A DNA stretch of 64,000 nucleotides, taken from Zygosaccharomyces rouxii. Taxonomy: Eukaryota > Ascomycota > Saccharomycetes > Saccharomycetales > Saccharomycetaceae. Shown in pieces: positions 38,457-47,878 of the stretch (positions are counted from its first letter, which is position 1; each line of letters starts with the position of its first letter). The translations under genes and the position numbers were made by a program. Below the pieces are notes generated by a model, which worked only from the letters and a program-made list of their open reading frames with translations, was not told the DNA's origin and did not search any database. The stretch covers positions 1,426,001-1,490,000 of the forward strand of contig NC_012993.1 in NCBI RefSeq assembly GCF_000026365.1. The letters are read 5' to 3'.

Positions 38457-39410
38457 CTATAACAAATTATTTAGAACCGTTCCCAAGTCCTTGGAATTAT
38501 CATGTTTTTTAATATCTTCAGGAGCGTTAGCTCTTGAGCTGGCCACCTTATGCTGTTTAAAGTTTTTACGAGGCTCAACGACTTCTTTAGATTCGTCCTC
38601 GTCTTGTTCACCGTTTTTCCTTTTCTTACTATTCTTCATATTTTGTAACATCTTACTCTTCTCAACATTTTTAGTATATTCTGCATTTAATTTATTAGCT
38701 TGGGAAATTTCCATCTCGAGTTTAGATTGTCTGATATCATTTTCTCTTGCTATTTGGTCGGTTAGATCTGACCATTTAAACCCTGGTAAATATTTTAAAT
38801 TCATTATATCGTCATGGTAAAATGATCCTTTTTTGCCTCCAATAATATTTCCATTAAGAGTTGCTGCGCATAATTTGGCATCTCTTTTTCTCACAAATTC
38901 TGCCCATCCTTCCACGTACATTACTTTCTTATTACCACCACTTCTAACTCTTTGCTTATGTGATTTTTCATCCTCTCTTCTTAGGAAAAGACGATCGACT
39001 TCTCCAAATCTTGTAAGAATTTGTCTCATTTTAGTGGGCTTCATATATGGTGGAATTGTGGATAAATAGACGACACCTGTCTTGTGCTTCGATTTTTTAG
39101 CAGACCTCAATTTTTGAATTCTTTCCAGTTTCTTAGCTTTCCTTTCAGCTTCTTCATCAGAGGCTGATTTTGATGCTTGAGCTGGTTGGCTCACGACACC
39201 TTCATTAGTCTCCTGCTTATCATCTTCATCTTGATCTTCCTCCTGCTCCTCTTCTTTTTCACTGTGTTCACTCTGTTCATCTTCTTCATCACTTTCCTTG
39301 TCGAAAACATCTCCATGAATTTGAGATTTCTTGTCAGATTTAATCAGTAGAGGATTAGACTCTTCTCCGTCACTGGAAAAATCATCCACATCGCTATGAT
39401 CGCTTGCCAT
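38457..39410 (-). CDS. ESF2: Esf2, U3 snoRNP-associated ribosome biogenesis factor
   Basis: 317 residues, matching the S. cerevisiae length (316). An acidic N-terminus is followed by a basic segment (KKLERIQKLRSAKKSKHKTG) and an ABT1/Esf2-type RRM from about residue 112 (GVVYLSTIPPYMKPTKMRQI, VDRLFLRREDEK, YVEGWAEFVRKRDAKL, NGNIIGGKKGSFYHDD). LKYLPGFKWSDLTDQIARE is a strong family signature. Esf2 activates the Dbp8 helicase in 18S rRNA processing. Upstream are a PAC core (GCGATGAG on the minus strand, 39458–39451) and an RRPE-like GAAAATTTT (39476–39468), so it is probably co-regulated with NOG2 and TRM112. Confidence 0.96.
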   Translation of the reverse strand: MASDHSDVDDFSSDGEESNPLLIKSDKKSQIHGDVFDKESDEEDEQSEHSEKEEEQEEDQDEDDKQETNEGVVSQPAQASKSASDEEAERKAKKLERIQKLRSAKKSKHKTGVVYLSTIPPYMKPTKMRQILTRFGEVDRLFLRREDEKSHKQRVRSGGNKKVMYVEGWAEFVRKRDAKLCAATLNGNIIGGKKGSFYHDDIMNLKYLPGFKWSDLTDQIARENDIRQSKLEMEISQANKLNAEYTKNVEKSKMLQNMKNSKKRKNGEQDEDESKEVVEPRKNFKQHKVASSRANAPEDIKKHDNSKDLGTVLNNLL

Positions 39411-40188
39411 TTTTAATTGTTCTTGGTCGAATTAAGTTTGAGTAGTTAAGCTCATCGCTATAAGTTTAAAATTTTCGTTCAAATAATAACAACAATAGCT
39501 CAAAATACATATGATGGAAAAGATTGCAAGAAACCTGGATTTCAATAGCTGATTGCCTTCGTAGTAGGCAGCTGAATCATAAAGCTTAAGAATAAGAATA
39601 AAAGTATATAGGAATGTTCGATGTCTTCTCTTGAAGTTCTGTACATAGTTATCATTTGGAACTGGGAAGGAAGAACCAACCGAACATTATGTCCGTCGAT
39701 ATCAATGGTAAGGGCAGTTTCACTTGTCAAATAATTCATAGGGGAATTCTGATGTTCCTTTCTTCAATCACTCTTGCCTTATAAACCCCGAGTTCCGCGC
39801 TTATCTAAGCATAAATCACTATTTTCTCCTATATCTTCATAAAAAATTACTTTATAACAATTAATCTGCATATCTACGTAGCTATCGTAACCATCGTCTG
39901 ACTTACAAGGAAAAATAAATGGATGGAGTACTCCAAAAACCAAGTATGACAAACTCGGCTACTGTGACTTCCGACTCGGTATCCATCGATGATTAAATTG
40001 TAATACATTGCCTTACCAGAGAGTAGGAAAGCACGCAGAAAAAGGGAATCGATCATCTTTTGGGAAGTACAATGAACGTTGTGATTCCCCATGTTCTGTC
40101 TCATGTTCGGTTGAGCTAAGGAACAGTTGAAATACAACGTTAAACCGGGTATAATTGTGAGTCGAAAACGTTCGAAAAGTTAAATTAG
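39411..40188. other. 778-bp region at the end of the conserved gene order
   Basis: In S. cerevisiae the neighbour of ESF2 is HOL1 (YNR055C); here it is missing and an ABC transporter follows. The ESF2 promoter sites occupy 39451–39476. Two short open frames (39542–39739 and 39874–40137, both minus) have no recognisable family features and I do not call them. This is the synteny breakpoint of the window. Confidence 0.55.
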
Positions 40189-43100
40189 CTATTTCTTCTT
40201 TTTACCATATGTCTTAGGGACTCTTGACAACCAATATAAAAAGATGGCAGCGGCATAATTGAATGCAATGTAACAGATGAATATACCGTAGTTTCTCCAT
40301 CTATCACTGTAGGAAGAACTAATGCCCTTCAAGAAATCGTTGGTACTAGAGTATTGACAGAATTCACACGTTTTTGTAGCAGACGGATCGGCCAAATAAC
40401 CTGTTCCCGTTGCTTTGATATAGTCTGACATGTATTTCCCACAGGTTTGTCCACTTGGTGGAGAGAATTTGACGTATTCATAAGATGCACATTTCAAAGG
40501 GACATTTGCTATACCCGTAGAAAGAACACCACTGATAAAATATGTCAAGGGAGAAACTCTGTACATGAAGATCCAGAAACGTGGCATGGCTTTAGGAGTT
40601 GCCATGACACCACAGAATGATAGAGCCATGGTAAAGAGCAGAGATGCTAAATTAGCCCCATTAGCGCCAACTTCATTGAATGAAATTACAAAGAGACCCA
40701 TAGAACCAATGTAAACGTAGAACGCAGTGCTGTACAGCCAGAAAAGAGCACCTCTTTCGTGCAATTGACCAGCTAGGGAGGCATTTGAGTAAAATCCAAC
40801 TGGATAGTAATAGATGAAGAAGGCCAATGTACCTGCTATGAAATTCCAAGGAGCTTCCACGATGATTTGGGCCACAATAAATGATTTCCACGAATAAGTC
40901 CTTGAAGGACGTTCCCTTGCTTCGTATAAATCTCTTTGTCTCACAAAGGAGGGCAAGTACTGCTGAAGAATAGGATTGAAGATAACGCAAAACATGAAGA
41001 CTGACAGCATTTGATTCTGAAGACCTTGCATACTTCTATCAGCCTTGAAGAAAGTAAATCCAATGAACAATTGGTTAACAACCGTTAAGAACATTTTAGC
41101 CCATAAGTATTCTGGAGTTCTCCAGTATTGTTGAAAAAGACGTTGCGAAACCAAGAAACATTGGTAAGATAAACTAGTAGCGAATGCCTTTTGATGTTCA
41201 TCATCGGATTCGCCATCACTTACTCCTGGAAGTTCCTTCTCCATACGATCCAATTCCTCTTGAACTGCAATATACTCAGTAGAATTCTTCCACACTTCAT
41301 GGTAATCTTGATTGGCATGTGATCCTGGTGCAGCACCCACGACTTCTAACATCCATTCAGCGGGGTTCGCATCGCTAGGACATTTGTGAGCTCCGTACTT
41401 TTCGAAATAATCAATCATGGTTCGACAACCATCACCAAGGTCACCAAAATAAACAGTTTTACCACCACGTTGCATAAATAACAAACGATCGAACTCTTGC
41501 ATTAAGATAGCGGATGGTTGGTGGATTGTACAAAGAATGGCTTGTCCGTGTTTAGCTAATTTTTTCATTAATTGGCATACAGACCATGCAGTTTGAGAGT
41601 CTAAACCAGATGTAGGTTCATCAAGAAATAGTAACAATTTTGGTTTAGCCACTAATTCAACTCCAATTGTCAATCTTTTCCTTTGTTCGACATTCAAACC
41701 CTCTCCTGCAACACCGACAACGGCATCCGCATAGGCTTCCATTTCTAAGATTTTGATAACTTGTTCAACATAGTCGTCTTTTTCTTGTTCAGAAACAGTA
41801 GATGGCTGACGCAAATACGCAGAAAATCTAAGTGATTCTCTTACGGTGGAAGTAGTCAAATGTAAATCTTGTTGTTGGCAGTATCCAATAGACCTGGGGA
41901 AAGAGGTATCACGGGGCTTACCATTGACAAATACGTCACCTGTAATCACACCCATTGTGACTCTTTCAGCTAAACAATCCAAAAGAGTGGTCTTACCGGC
42001 ACCAGATGCCCCCATGAGCGCAGTTAGAGTTCCAGGTTTAACCCAACCATCCACATTATCCAAAATACGCCTAGTGTCCTTCTTGATTTGAACGTCGTAA
42101 GATAGATTTCTCCAGTGAAAGATAGCTTCTGATTTGGATAACCCAGCTTCATTTAATCCATCGGAAGTTGTTTCCTCCGAGTCTGCCAGTAATTGTTTAT
42201 CAGTAATTAACTCAGACGCTGTCGAACTTTCCTCATCATCATTACGACGATCCTTTAATTTGCTTTGTTTCTTCATCTTACGGACAGCAGAGTGTGGGAA
42301 AATTAAGATTTCACCCTTTTGTTTAGCGCCCTCATTAAATTCCACCAGAAATAAGTAGACAAAGAAGAAAAAGATCGCGAAAGCCAAACCAATTCCAAAT
42401 CCACGCCATTTGTGCTTATTTTGATAGTTGTAACTTAGTTTCAGAAAATCGTCCCCTAAGACATAGTCTCGACCAGCGATAGCACCATTAGCTGAACAAA
42501 CTCTTTGATTCCCTCCAATATTTCCGTATGAGGGACCATGTGGAATGTATTCAGCGCATGGAAATTTACGGTCGTGGAACTCATTGACCATCAAAGATTC
42601 AAAGATATAAGACAGCGGATTGATGTACCAAATCCATTTAGACCATCCATGCATTTTCGTTGCTGGAATAGCAAACCCTGTATACATTGATAGGGCCAAT
42701 AGAATGATAGCTGCTGGAATCATGGCCTCGGATAAAGTGTTAACCAACGAACCCACAGTTCTAAACAAGTGCGACATGGTAAATGAAGAGACCAAACTCA
42801 TCATATAGTAGAAAAAGAATCTACCACCATCTCTGCGGAAGTGTACCAAAAAGTAGAAGACAATATTGAAGACTACTGAAATCAAAATTCTTGGCGGCAC
42901 TTCTGATAATGCAGATGCAAATGCATCTGCACTTGGATGGTATAAAGAGTATGTCCTATGCTTCTCAGTGATTGGTCTTGCCTCGAAAAGTGAAAAGATT
43001 TCCAACATGGAGGTGAAGGAATTGAAAAGAACTGCGAAAAACATGGAAGCACCACGAGAATAGAAAGTTGCTGTAGAATCTTTTTTCATGATCTTGTAAA

Positions 43101-44649
43101 ACATGGAACCTAAGATGAACGCCATAGTAGCGTTACCAAATATCTGGAAAAACGTGATATCAAAACTGTTAATTAATCTCCACCAGTCTCTTATTAGCAA
43201 ATATCTCACTTGTTGGAAATAACTTACTGTATAAGGTGAAGAAGGTCTTGCCCTTCTAGCCTGCTTGGCTACATGTGCTTCTTTAAGGCTTCCAAGATTT
43301 GAATCTTTGTTTTTCTCCTCCTCAATTTGTTGCATAAGAGTTCTATAATTGGGTGAATTGACCCAATGTTCCCTCATTTCATGAGCAGTCTGAGGTACAG
43401 CTATGCCCTTCTCCTTATAGTCTTCTCTAACAGTTCTTTCTGCAGGACTTGTAACAGCTGTTAAAAAATCTGCAGTAGTCTGCCTCGAGGGACAATGATA
43501 TCCCATATCTTCGAAATATTGTTTAGCTTCTCCTGAAGGTCCGAAAAATATCTGATATCCATCGTAAAGCACACTCACTTTATTGAAAAGCTCGAATGCT
43601 TCCTGAGAACATTGGTAAATGGCGACCGCCGATGCAGAATCCATTAGAGAAGCTTGGGTCTTTAAAGCCCTAACGAATTCCAATGCAGTAGCGGAATCTA
43701 AACCTCTAGTGGCATTATCCCAACATTGAAATTTCGATCCACAAATGGAAACTTCCGCAATGGAAACACGCTTTCTTTCACCACCAGAAACACCTCTAAC
43801 CAGTTCACTACCAACTCTGGTGTTTCTAGTATGCGAAAGACCATATGTTGCCATGGCAACATCAGCAACATGGTTTGCCCAAACTTCTCTATCTATACCT
43901 CTGATACGATTGTTTGGAGTCTTTAGACGTGCCACCGTAATTAGTGTTTGCCAAACCGTTAAATGTGGCAAGTGAATATCAGCTTCTGCATTATAGACCA
44001 CTTCACCACGAAAATGCTTCTTTATATCCTTGGGACTTACTCCACTGTAAGATACATTGGATTCCTTAGAAAGATGAAACCCGTGCGTATTGGAACTTAT
44101 GGTCTTTAATAACGTCGTACAACCTGAACCCGGTCTACCCAGCACCACTAACAATTCACCTGGGTTGATTAGACCTTCCATTTGCTTTAAAATTTGGAAA
44201 GTATCTTCATCTCTTGATGGTCTCACATACCGATAAATCGTTTGTAAAATCTGTAGCGGTAAGTTGGCAACATTTTTCTGATATGCAACGTCTGAGGAGG
44301 CACCGCACGCAGATAATTGATCCCAGCAACATCCGATTGAATACGGTTTATAATAATCCGGATCAGAATTCATCAACCTCGACATGTTTTTAACCCAGTA
44401 CTTCGATTCAAAACGATCAGAATTTGGGTCTAACCTTTCGTCATATTCAGATTCATCCATTGGATTAACACCACCATCTTTACCTTGCGAACTTGCAACG
44501 CCGAAGACACTTTCGCCATTACTAGCCTCATTAACATCCTTTACACTTTGTTTCTCGAGATCTTTAGCTAATTCTCTAACACGATCCTTTGAAGCTTGGT
44601 CAAAACCTTCATAGACCGAAGGACTCCCAGAGTCTACCTTTACTTCCAT
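40189..44649 (-). CDS. PDR5: Pdr5-type full-size ABC multidrug transporter (PDR/ABCG subfamily)
   Basis: 1486 residues in the reverse NBD–TMD–NBD–TMD order of the PDR family. NBD1 has the degenerate Walker A GRPGSGCTT at 171–179 (Cys for the catalytic Lys), signature VSGGERKR and the degenerate Walker B QCWDNATRGLDS. NBD2 has a canonical Walker A GASGAGKTT and Walker B LLFLDEPTSGLDS but a degenerate signature LNVEQRKR. This is the same asymmetry as Pdr5, Pdr10 and Pdr15, with one working ATP site. Each membrane half has six helices, and the second extracellular loop is Cys-rich. Function: plasma-membrane efflux of azoles and other xenobiotics. The promoter has four Pdr1/Pdr3 elements. Whether it is a PDR5 orthologue or a lineage-specific copy cannot be told from one window. 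Confidence 0.92.
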   Translation of the reverse strand: MEVKVDSGSPSVYEGFDQASKDRVRELAKDLEKQSVKDVNEASNGESVFGVASSQGKDGGVNPMDESEYDERLDPNSDRFESKYWVKNMSRLMNSDPDYYKPYSIGCCWDQLSACGASSDVAYQKNVANLPLQILQTIYRYVRPSRDEDTFQILKQMEGLINPGELLVVLGRPGSGCTTLLKTISSNTHGFHLSKESNVSYSGVSPKDIKKHFRGEVVYNAEADIHLPHLTVWQTLITVARLKTPNNRIRGIDREVWANHVADVAMATYGLSHTRNTRVGSELVRGVSGGERKRVSIAEVSICGSKFQCWDNATRGLDSATALEFVRALKTQASLMDSASAVAIYQCSQEAFELFNKVSVLYDGYQIFFGPSGEAKQYFEDMGYHCPSRQTTADFLTAVTSPAERTVREDYKEKGIAVPQTAHEMREHWVNSPNYRTLMQQIEEEKNKDSNLGSLKEAHVAKQARRARPSSPYTVSYFQQVRYLLIRDWWRLINSFDITFFQIFGNATMAFILGSMFYKIMKKDSTATFYSRGASMFFAVLFNSFTSMLEIFSLFEARPITEKHRTYSLYHPSADAFASALSEVPPRILISVVFNIVFYFLVHFRRDGGRFFFYYMMSLVSSFTMSHLFRTVGSLVNTLSEAMIPAAIILLALSMYTGFAIPATKMHGWSKWIWYINPLSYIFESLMVNEFHDRKFPCAEYIPHGPSYGNIGGNQRVCSANGAIAGRDYVLGDDFLKLSYNYQNKHKWRGFGIGLAFAIFFFFVYLFLVEFNEGAKQKGEILIFPHSAVRKMKKQSKLKDRRNDDEESSTASELITDKQLLADSEETTSDGLNEAGLSKSEAIFHWRNLSYDVQIKKDTRRILDNVDGWVKPGTLTALMGASGAGKTTLLDCLAERVTMGVITGDVFVNGKPRDTSFPRSIGYCQQQDLHLTTSTVRESLRFSAYLRQPSTVSEQEKDDYVEQVIKILEMEAYADAVVGVAGEGLNVEQRKRLTIGVELVAKPKLLLFLDEPTSGLDSQTAWSVCQLMKKLAKHGQAILCTIHQPSAILMQEFDRLLFMQRGGKTVYFGDLGDGCRTMIDYFEKYGAHKCPSDANPAEWMLEVVGAAPGSHANQDYHEVWKNSTEYIAVQEELDRMEKELPGVSDGESDDEHQKAFATSLSYQCFLVSQRLFQQYWRTPEYLWAKMFLTVVNQLFIGFTFFKADRSMQGLQNQMLSVFMFCVIFNPILQQYLPSFVRQRDLYEARERPSRTYSWKSFIVAQIIVEAPWNFIAGTLAFFIYYYPVGFYSNASLAGQLHERGALFWLYSTAFYVYIGSMGLFVISFNEVGANGANLASLLFTMALSFCGVMATPKAMPRFWIFMYRVSPLTYFISGVLSTGIANVPLKCASYEYVKFSPPSGQTCGKYMSDYIKATGTGYLADPSATKTCEFCQYSSTNDFLKGISSSYSDRWRNYGIFICYIAFNYAAAIFLYWLSRVPKTYGKKKK

Positions 44650-44898
44650 CGGAGAATAGTGCTTGGTGGATCTTTCTTAATCATTAGAAAACAGAGTCAT
44701 CAAAAAGAGTTTCATGAAAACTGCTAGGCTGTTTTTATATCTCGTCTATTCTTTCTATTCTTATCATCTATTTACCAGTTTTGTTGTTTATATCCATTGA
44801 TCTCCTAGGAGTGTATCTGTCTGTTGCTAAGCCATAGGCGCGTTTCTAGTTTTTTTCCTATTACATTGCTTTACACACATCCATAGGCCTCTATCCAT

Positions 44899-44906
44899 TC
44901 CACGGA
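44899..44906 (+). promoter_or_regulatory. PDRE variant TCCACGGA
   Basis: Known single-base variant of the Pdr1/Pdr3 site, 250 bp upstream of the ABC transporter ATG. Confidence 0.8.
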
Positions 44907-44928
44907 ACTATAGAAAAGACAACCAAGT

Positions 44929-44936
44929 TCCGTGGA
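44929..44936 (+). promoter_or_regulatory. PDRE variant TCCGTGGA
   Basis: Complementary form of the variant at 44899, spaced exactly 30 bp from it (about three helical turns). Confidence 0.8.
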
Positions 44937-44966
44937 GCAAAATTATATGCGCGGAACAGCAGTTTT

Positions 44967-44974
44967 TCCGCGGA
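44967..44974 (+). promoter_or_regulatory. Perfect PDRE TCCGCGGA
   Basis: Exact palindromic Pdr1/Pdr3 consensus. Confidence 0.9.
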
Positions 44975-44986
44975 ATGGCAAATTCT

Positions 44987-44994
44987 TCCGCGGA
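44987..44994 (+). promoter_or_regulatory. Perfect PDRE TCCGCGGA
   Basis: Second exact consensus site, 20 bp (two helical turns) from the first, so bound factors would face the same side of the DNA. Confidence 0.9.
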
Positions 44995-45223
44995 ATAGCG
45001 GAGAAATAGTCCGGAGCATTGTTTCGGAAAACTTCGAATTCCGCATCGAGTTATATGACAAAGTACAATAAGCTCGTATGGAATGTCGTATGGAATGTCC
45101 AATTGTTCCTAGTTTGACGTTCATTAAAGTATCGTTAGACAGTATTTACAACTATAAAATACATGCATGCAAATAATATGACATAAAATAAAATAAAATA
45201 AAATAAAATATTCAGTGTTCTTG

Positions 45224-46423
45224 TTATGCCCATTTACCCAATAATGCCATTAGACCTGCACCTGTCAAAATAGATGCCACGTTAAAGAATAGTTCTCTTA
45301 AATCTTTTGTTCGGTGTGCATTAAACATGTAGTCTCTTGCTAATAGCTCCACTAAACCGGTGTACATTAAAATACCGGCGGAAATGGAATCCAATATACC
45401 GGAAACAACATTGACGGAGTATGAATTACTAGAATAACTCTTTCTTACACCAAGACCGATGGCAACGCAAATTGGTGTCGTTAAACCATACGCTAAGCAT
45501 AGTGCATACGGCCACCACCACTTGTCGCGTGGGAAAGTGATAGCACATAAACGAGCACCGATACCAAGACCTTCAAAAGATTGATGGAATACGAGTACTG
45601 CGTAAAGAGTAGAAAACTCGTCACCAATGGTTCCCAGATTTAAACCGATCATTACTGAATGAAACAGAAGACCCGCCTCTAGAACCATGAAAGCACCTAG
45701 ATCAGCTCTGAATCTTCTTTCCACATCTTGCTCATTTTCAGATCTGGAAGATTCTGATAACGCATAGGATTGAGTATCGGTTGAAATTTTTTCATCGTTG
45801 TTATCCATTGTTTGTACTCCAGAATAGGGATTTCCACTATTTGGCAATGATTCTAACTCCATTTGATTATTATCTACAGGCGATTGATTTGATTTTTTGG
45901 CAGCATGTGTAATAGCATTTGCCACTTCATCGCCGTTTTCCTCATGAACAACACCATACTTTCTCTCCACATAAACTGCGCTGAAAAGGTCAACTAAAAA
46001 TGTAGCAAAGACTGTCGTTAACATAATGGCTGGACACCATGAATAAATAGACCAGTTACCTGTTTGTGCAATGCATGAATAACCACCGATTTCTTGATAT
46101 GCAGGATCCATTAAATGGATATATGAAGTACTAACAATGACACCAGTACCAAAACTACGGGCAAATTGATAAACGTACCTGTGAATTCTTAACCATGGCA
46201 CTTTTTGAGCGACCACCGGGAAGAGCGATAATGCAGTACTAGTAATGAAAATGACAAAGATTGATGATATTCTTGCACCTGTAACACCGTTGTCTTCAGG
46301 AGACCCCCAGTAGACACCTTGTAAAACGCAATACTTCCAACTATCATCGACATTTGGATCTGCAAGAGTCACATTATTAGGATCCCATTTTTCCCACCAT
46401 GGTCTAGTTGTAGAATCGACCAT
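45224..46423 (-). CDS. ZRT1: ZIP-family zinc transporter (Zrt1/Zrt2 type)
   Basis: 399 residues (Zrt1 376, Zrt2 422), with eight predicted membrane segments and an extracellular start (WWEKWDPNNVTLADPNVDDSW) as in Zrt1/Zrt2. The metal-binding helices are present: HSVMIGLNLGTIGDEF (helix 4) and FHQSFEGLGIGARLCAITFP (helix 5). The C-terminus LLARDYMFNAHRTKDLRELF matches the fungal ZRT family. The central cytosolic loop (about 155–230) is acidic and Ser/Asn-rich and lacks the His-rich run of many ZIP proteins; it has only scattered His. Two consensus Zap1 elements upstream strongly support a zinc-starvation-induced uptake role. Assignment to ZRT1 rather than ZRT2 is not certain. Confidence 0.9.
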   Translation of the reverse strand: MVDSTTRPWWEKWDPNNVTLADPNVDDSWKYCVLQGVYWGSPEDNGVTGARISSIFVIFITSTALSLFPVVAQKVPWLRIHRYVYQFARSFGTGVIVSTSYIHLMDPAYQEIGGYSCIAQTGNWSIYSWCPAIMLTTVFATFLVDLFSAVYVERKYGVVHEENGDEVANAITHAAKKSNQSPVDNNQMELESLPNSGNPYSGVQTMDNNDEKISTDTQSYALSESSRSENEQDVERRFRADLGAFMVLEAGLLFHSVMIGLNLGTIGDEFSTLYAVLVFHQSFEGLGIGARLCAITFPRDKWWWPYALCLAYGLTTPICVAIGLGVRKSYSSNSYSVNVVSGILDSISAGILMYTGLVELLARDYMFNAHRTKDLRELFFNVASILTGAGLMALLGKWA

Positions 46424-46554
46424 AACCGTTGATATATATCGTTATCACTCTTTAATCATGTACTGTAGTGGTTGTAATAGAACAAGAACTGTCTGTCTAC
46501 GCATTATTTTAAAAGTATCCAAGAGTCAGTGATAGCATGGGCGTCAAATGCGGA

Positions 46555-46565
46555 ACCCTCAAGGT
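46555..46565 (+). promoter_or_regulatory. Zinc-responsive element ACCCTCAAGGT
   Basis: Full match to the Zap1 consensus ACCYTNARGGT, about 132 bp upstream of the zinc transporter start. Confidence 0.88.
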
Positions 46566-46589
46566 TATTGAAACAACTCACGTCGCAGT

Positions 46590-46600
46590 ACCTTGAAGGT
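46590..46600 (+). promoter_or_regulatory. Zinc-responsive element ACCTTGAAGGT
   Basis: Perfect palindromic Zap1 site, about 167 bp upstream of the zinc transporter start. Confidence 0.92.
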
Positions 46601-46963
46601 ACTGACGAAAAAAGGAGCGGCGATTTTTCGGCGAATGTGAAAAAATTTGAATGAAAAAAAAAAAATTGAATTGAAAAATAAGATGCAATATACATCAAGA
46701 GTTAAGATGTAAGGAAGAATTGCCGCCGAAAATACCTAGCTGTACCTGTGTTCGTATTAATCTCTAGTCATTAGGATGCCGCCACAGGACGTGCTTTAGC
46801 GCAACTCTTCCACTTTTACCCTTGAGCGAAGTTTCTTGCAAAGTCCGAACATCACGTAACCTCACTTTTTCACCGTAATACGCCCTCGTAGTACTGCTGT
46901 GGAAATCACTTCCGTAAATCATTTGACCGGTGGTAGAAGTAAAAAAAGAAAAATAACGAATTT

Positions 46964-47037
46964 TGATTTTGCCCAGGATCGAACTGGGGACGTTCTGCGT
47001 GTTAAGCAGATGCCATAACCTACTAGACCACAAAACC
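46964..47037 (-). tRNA. tRNA-Val (anticodon AAC)
   Basis: 74 nt without intron, read on the minus strand. Acceptor GGTTTTG pairs with CAAAATC before discriminator A. The D-arm contains TGGTCTAGTAGGTTATGGC (A box), the anticodon loop reads CTTAACAC with anticodon AAC, and the T arm contains GTTCGATCC (B box). The sequence is nearly the same as S. cerevisiae tRNA-Val(AAC). T-rich terminator tracts follow on the minus strand (46955–46941). Confidence 0.98.
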
Positions 47038-47878
47038 ACTTTAATTCGTTGAAAAACTTTCTTTCAGTTTCGATCCGGTTGAAAATGTGTGATCACGTGT
47101 AAAAGGTATAAGTAAGTAAAAGATACAGTTAAGTTTTAAATCAAACGTACATGTATATGTCGGTCGTCTGCTCGAGTGGAATTTAATTACAAATTATTGA
47201 AAATTATAAATTTGTCAATGTATCTTCTCATCTACAAAACATGAAATTCTATAAGATCACTTATTTTCAAGGGCTCACAAATGGATGCGCGCGCCGCACG
47301 ATAGCGCCACATCTTGAGGCTCACTCTTATCGAGCATCAAAGTACATACACAGTGCCCATTCACACACCTCAGTATTTGGATGGCTACAAACGTCCCATC
47401 TAAAATCAATCTAGCATATCCAATAACTGAAAATGCACTGGATCTTTTATCTATCGCTCTTTCCGAAAATCATTCCTATTACGCCCAGCTTCTCAAGTCA
47501 TCGCTAACCGTAAATCATTCAAGTCTCTCGGAGACATCGCTAAGTGTGGTTTTGGCACAATAGTAATGACAATGGTACAGAGTTGGTTAGACTTAATGAT
47601 AAATGACCGATTATCAGTTCAAGTCAAAGGGGGTGTTGACCAGCAGTGGATGGAGAAATGGAACAATACCATTGGTTGTAATCTTTATCATTTCAAAGAC
47701 AAAGAACGTCACAATTCCCAGTAGTTTAGTCAATTGCTTTTAACTACTGACTACAGATAGAAATACACATATAAAGATGGGATCAGGTATTGTAACCTAA
47801 AGACAATGATTCATATCTCCTTTTTGAGGTTTCTGTTCCCTCTCTCAATTAGCCAAGAAAGTTAACTGTCGACTAATC
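47038..47878 (+). promoter_or_regulatory. Upstream region of the DUR3-like gene, with GATA sites
   Basis: 841 bp. GATAA occurs at 47598–47602, its inverse TTATC at 47611–47615 and another TTATC at 47685–47689. Two GATA cores within 20 bp form the UAS-NTR arrangement bound by Gln3/Gat1 in nitrogen catabolite repression. TCACGTG lies near 47093, and a GC-rich element at 47286–47314 is similar to one upstream of the adhesin gene. A 60-codon frame at 47381–47563 is not convincing. Confidence 0.65.

Larger units (their letters stand above)
44650..45223 (-). promoter_or_regulatory. Promoter of the PDR5-like gene with a cluster of pleiotropic drug response elements
   Basis: Reading toward the ATG there are TCCGCGGA at 44994–44987 and 44974–44967, TCCACGGA on the minus strand at 44936–44929 (TCCGTGGA on plus) and TCCACGGA on plus at 44906–44899. 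A truncated TCCGGA lies at 45010–45015. TATAAAAA on the minus strand (44739–44732) lies about 85 bp upstream of the ATG. An (AAAAT)n microsatellite at 45184–45208 marks the end of the neighbouring ZRT-like gene. Confidence 0.9.
46424..46963 (-). promoter_or_regulatory. Promoter of the ZRT-like gene with two Zap1 elements
   Basis: ACCCTCAAGGT at 46555–46565 and ACCTTGAAGGT at 46590–46600 both match the 11-bp zinc-responsive element ACCYTNARGGT. They lie about 132 and 167 bp upstream of the ATG, 35 bp apart. No gene is present in this 540-bp stretch, which ends at the tRNA. Confidence 0.9.

Noticed and set aside
46764..47039. 91-codon minus-strand frame
   Set aside because: It covers the tRNA-Val gene and its flank, with no protein features.
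47450..47480. TTTCCGAAA sequence resembling centromere element CDEIII
   Set aside because: No CDEI (RTCACRTG) followed by 80 bp of over 85% AT lies at the right distance, and the flanking bases do not fit CDEIII.
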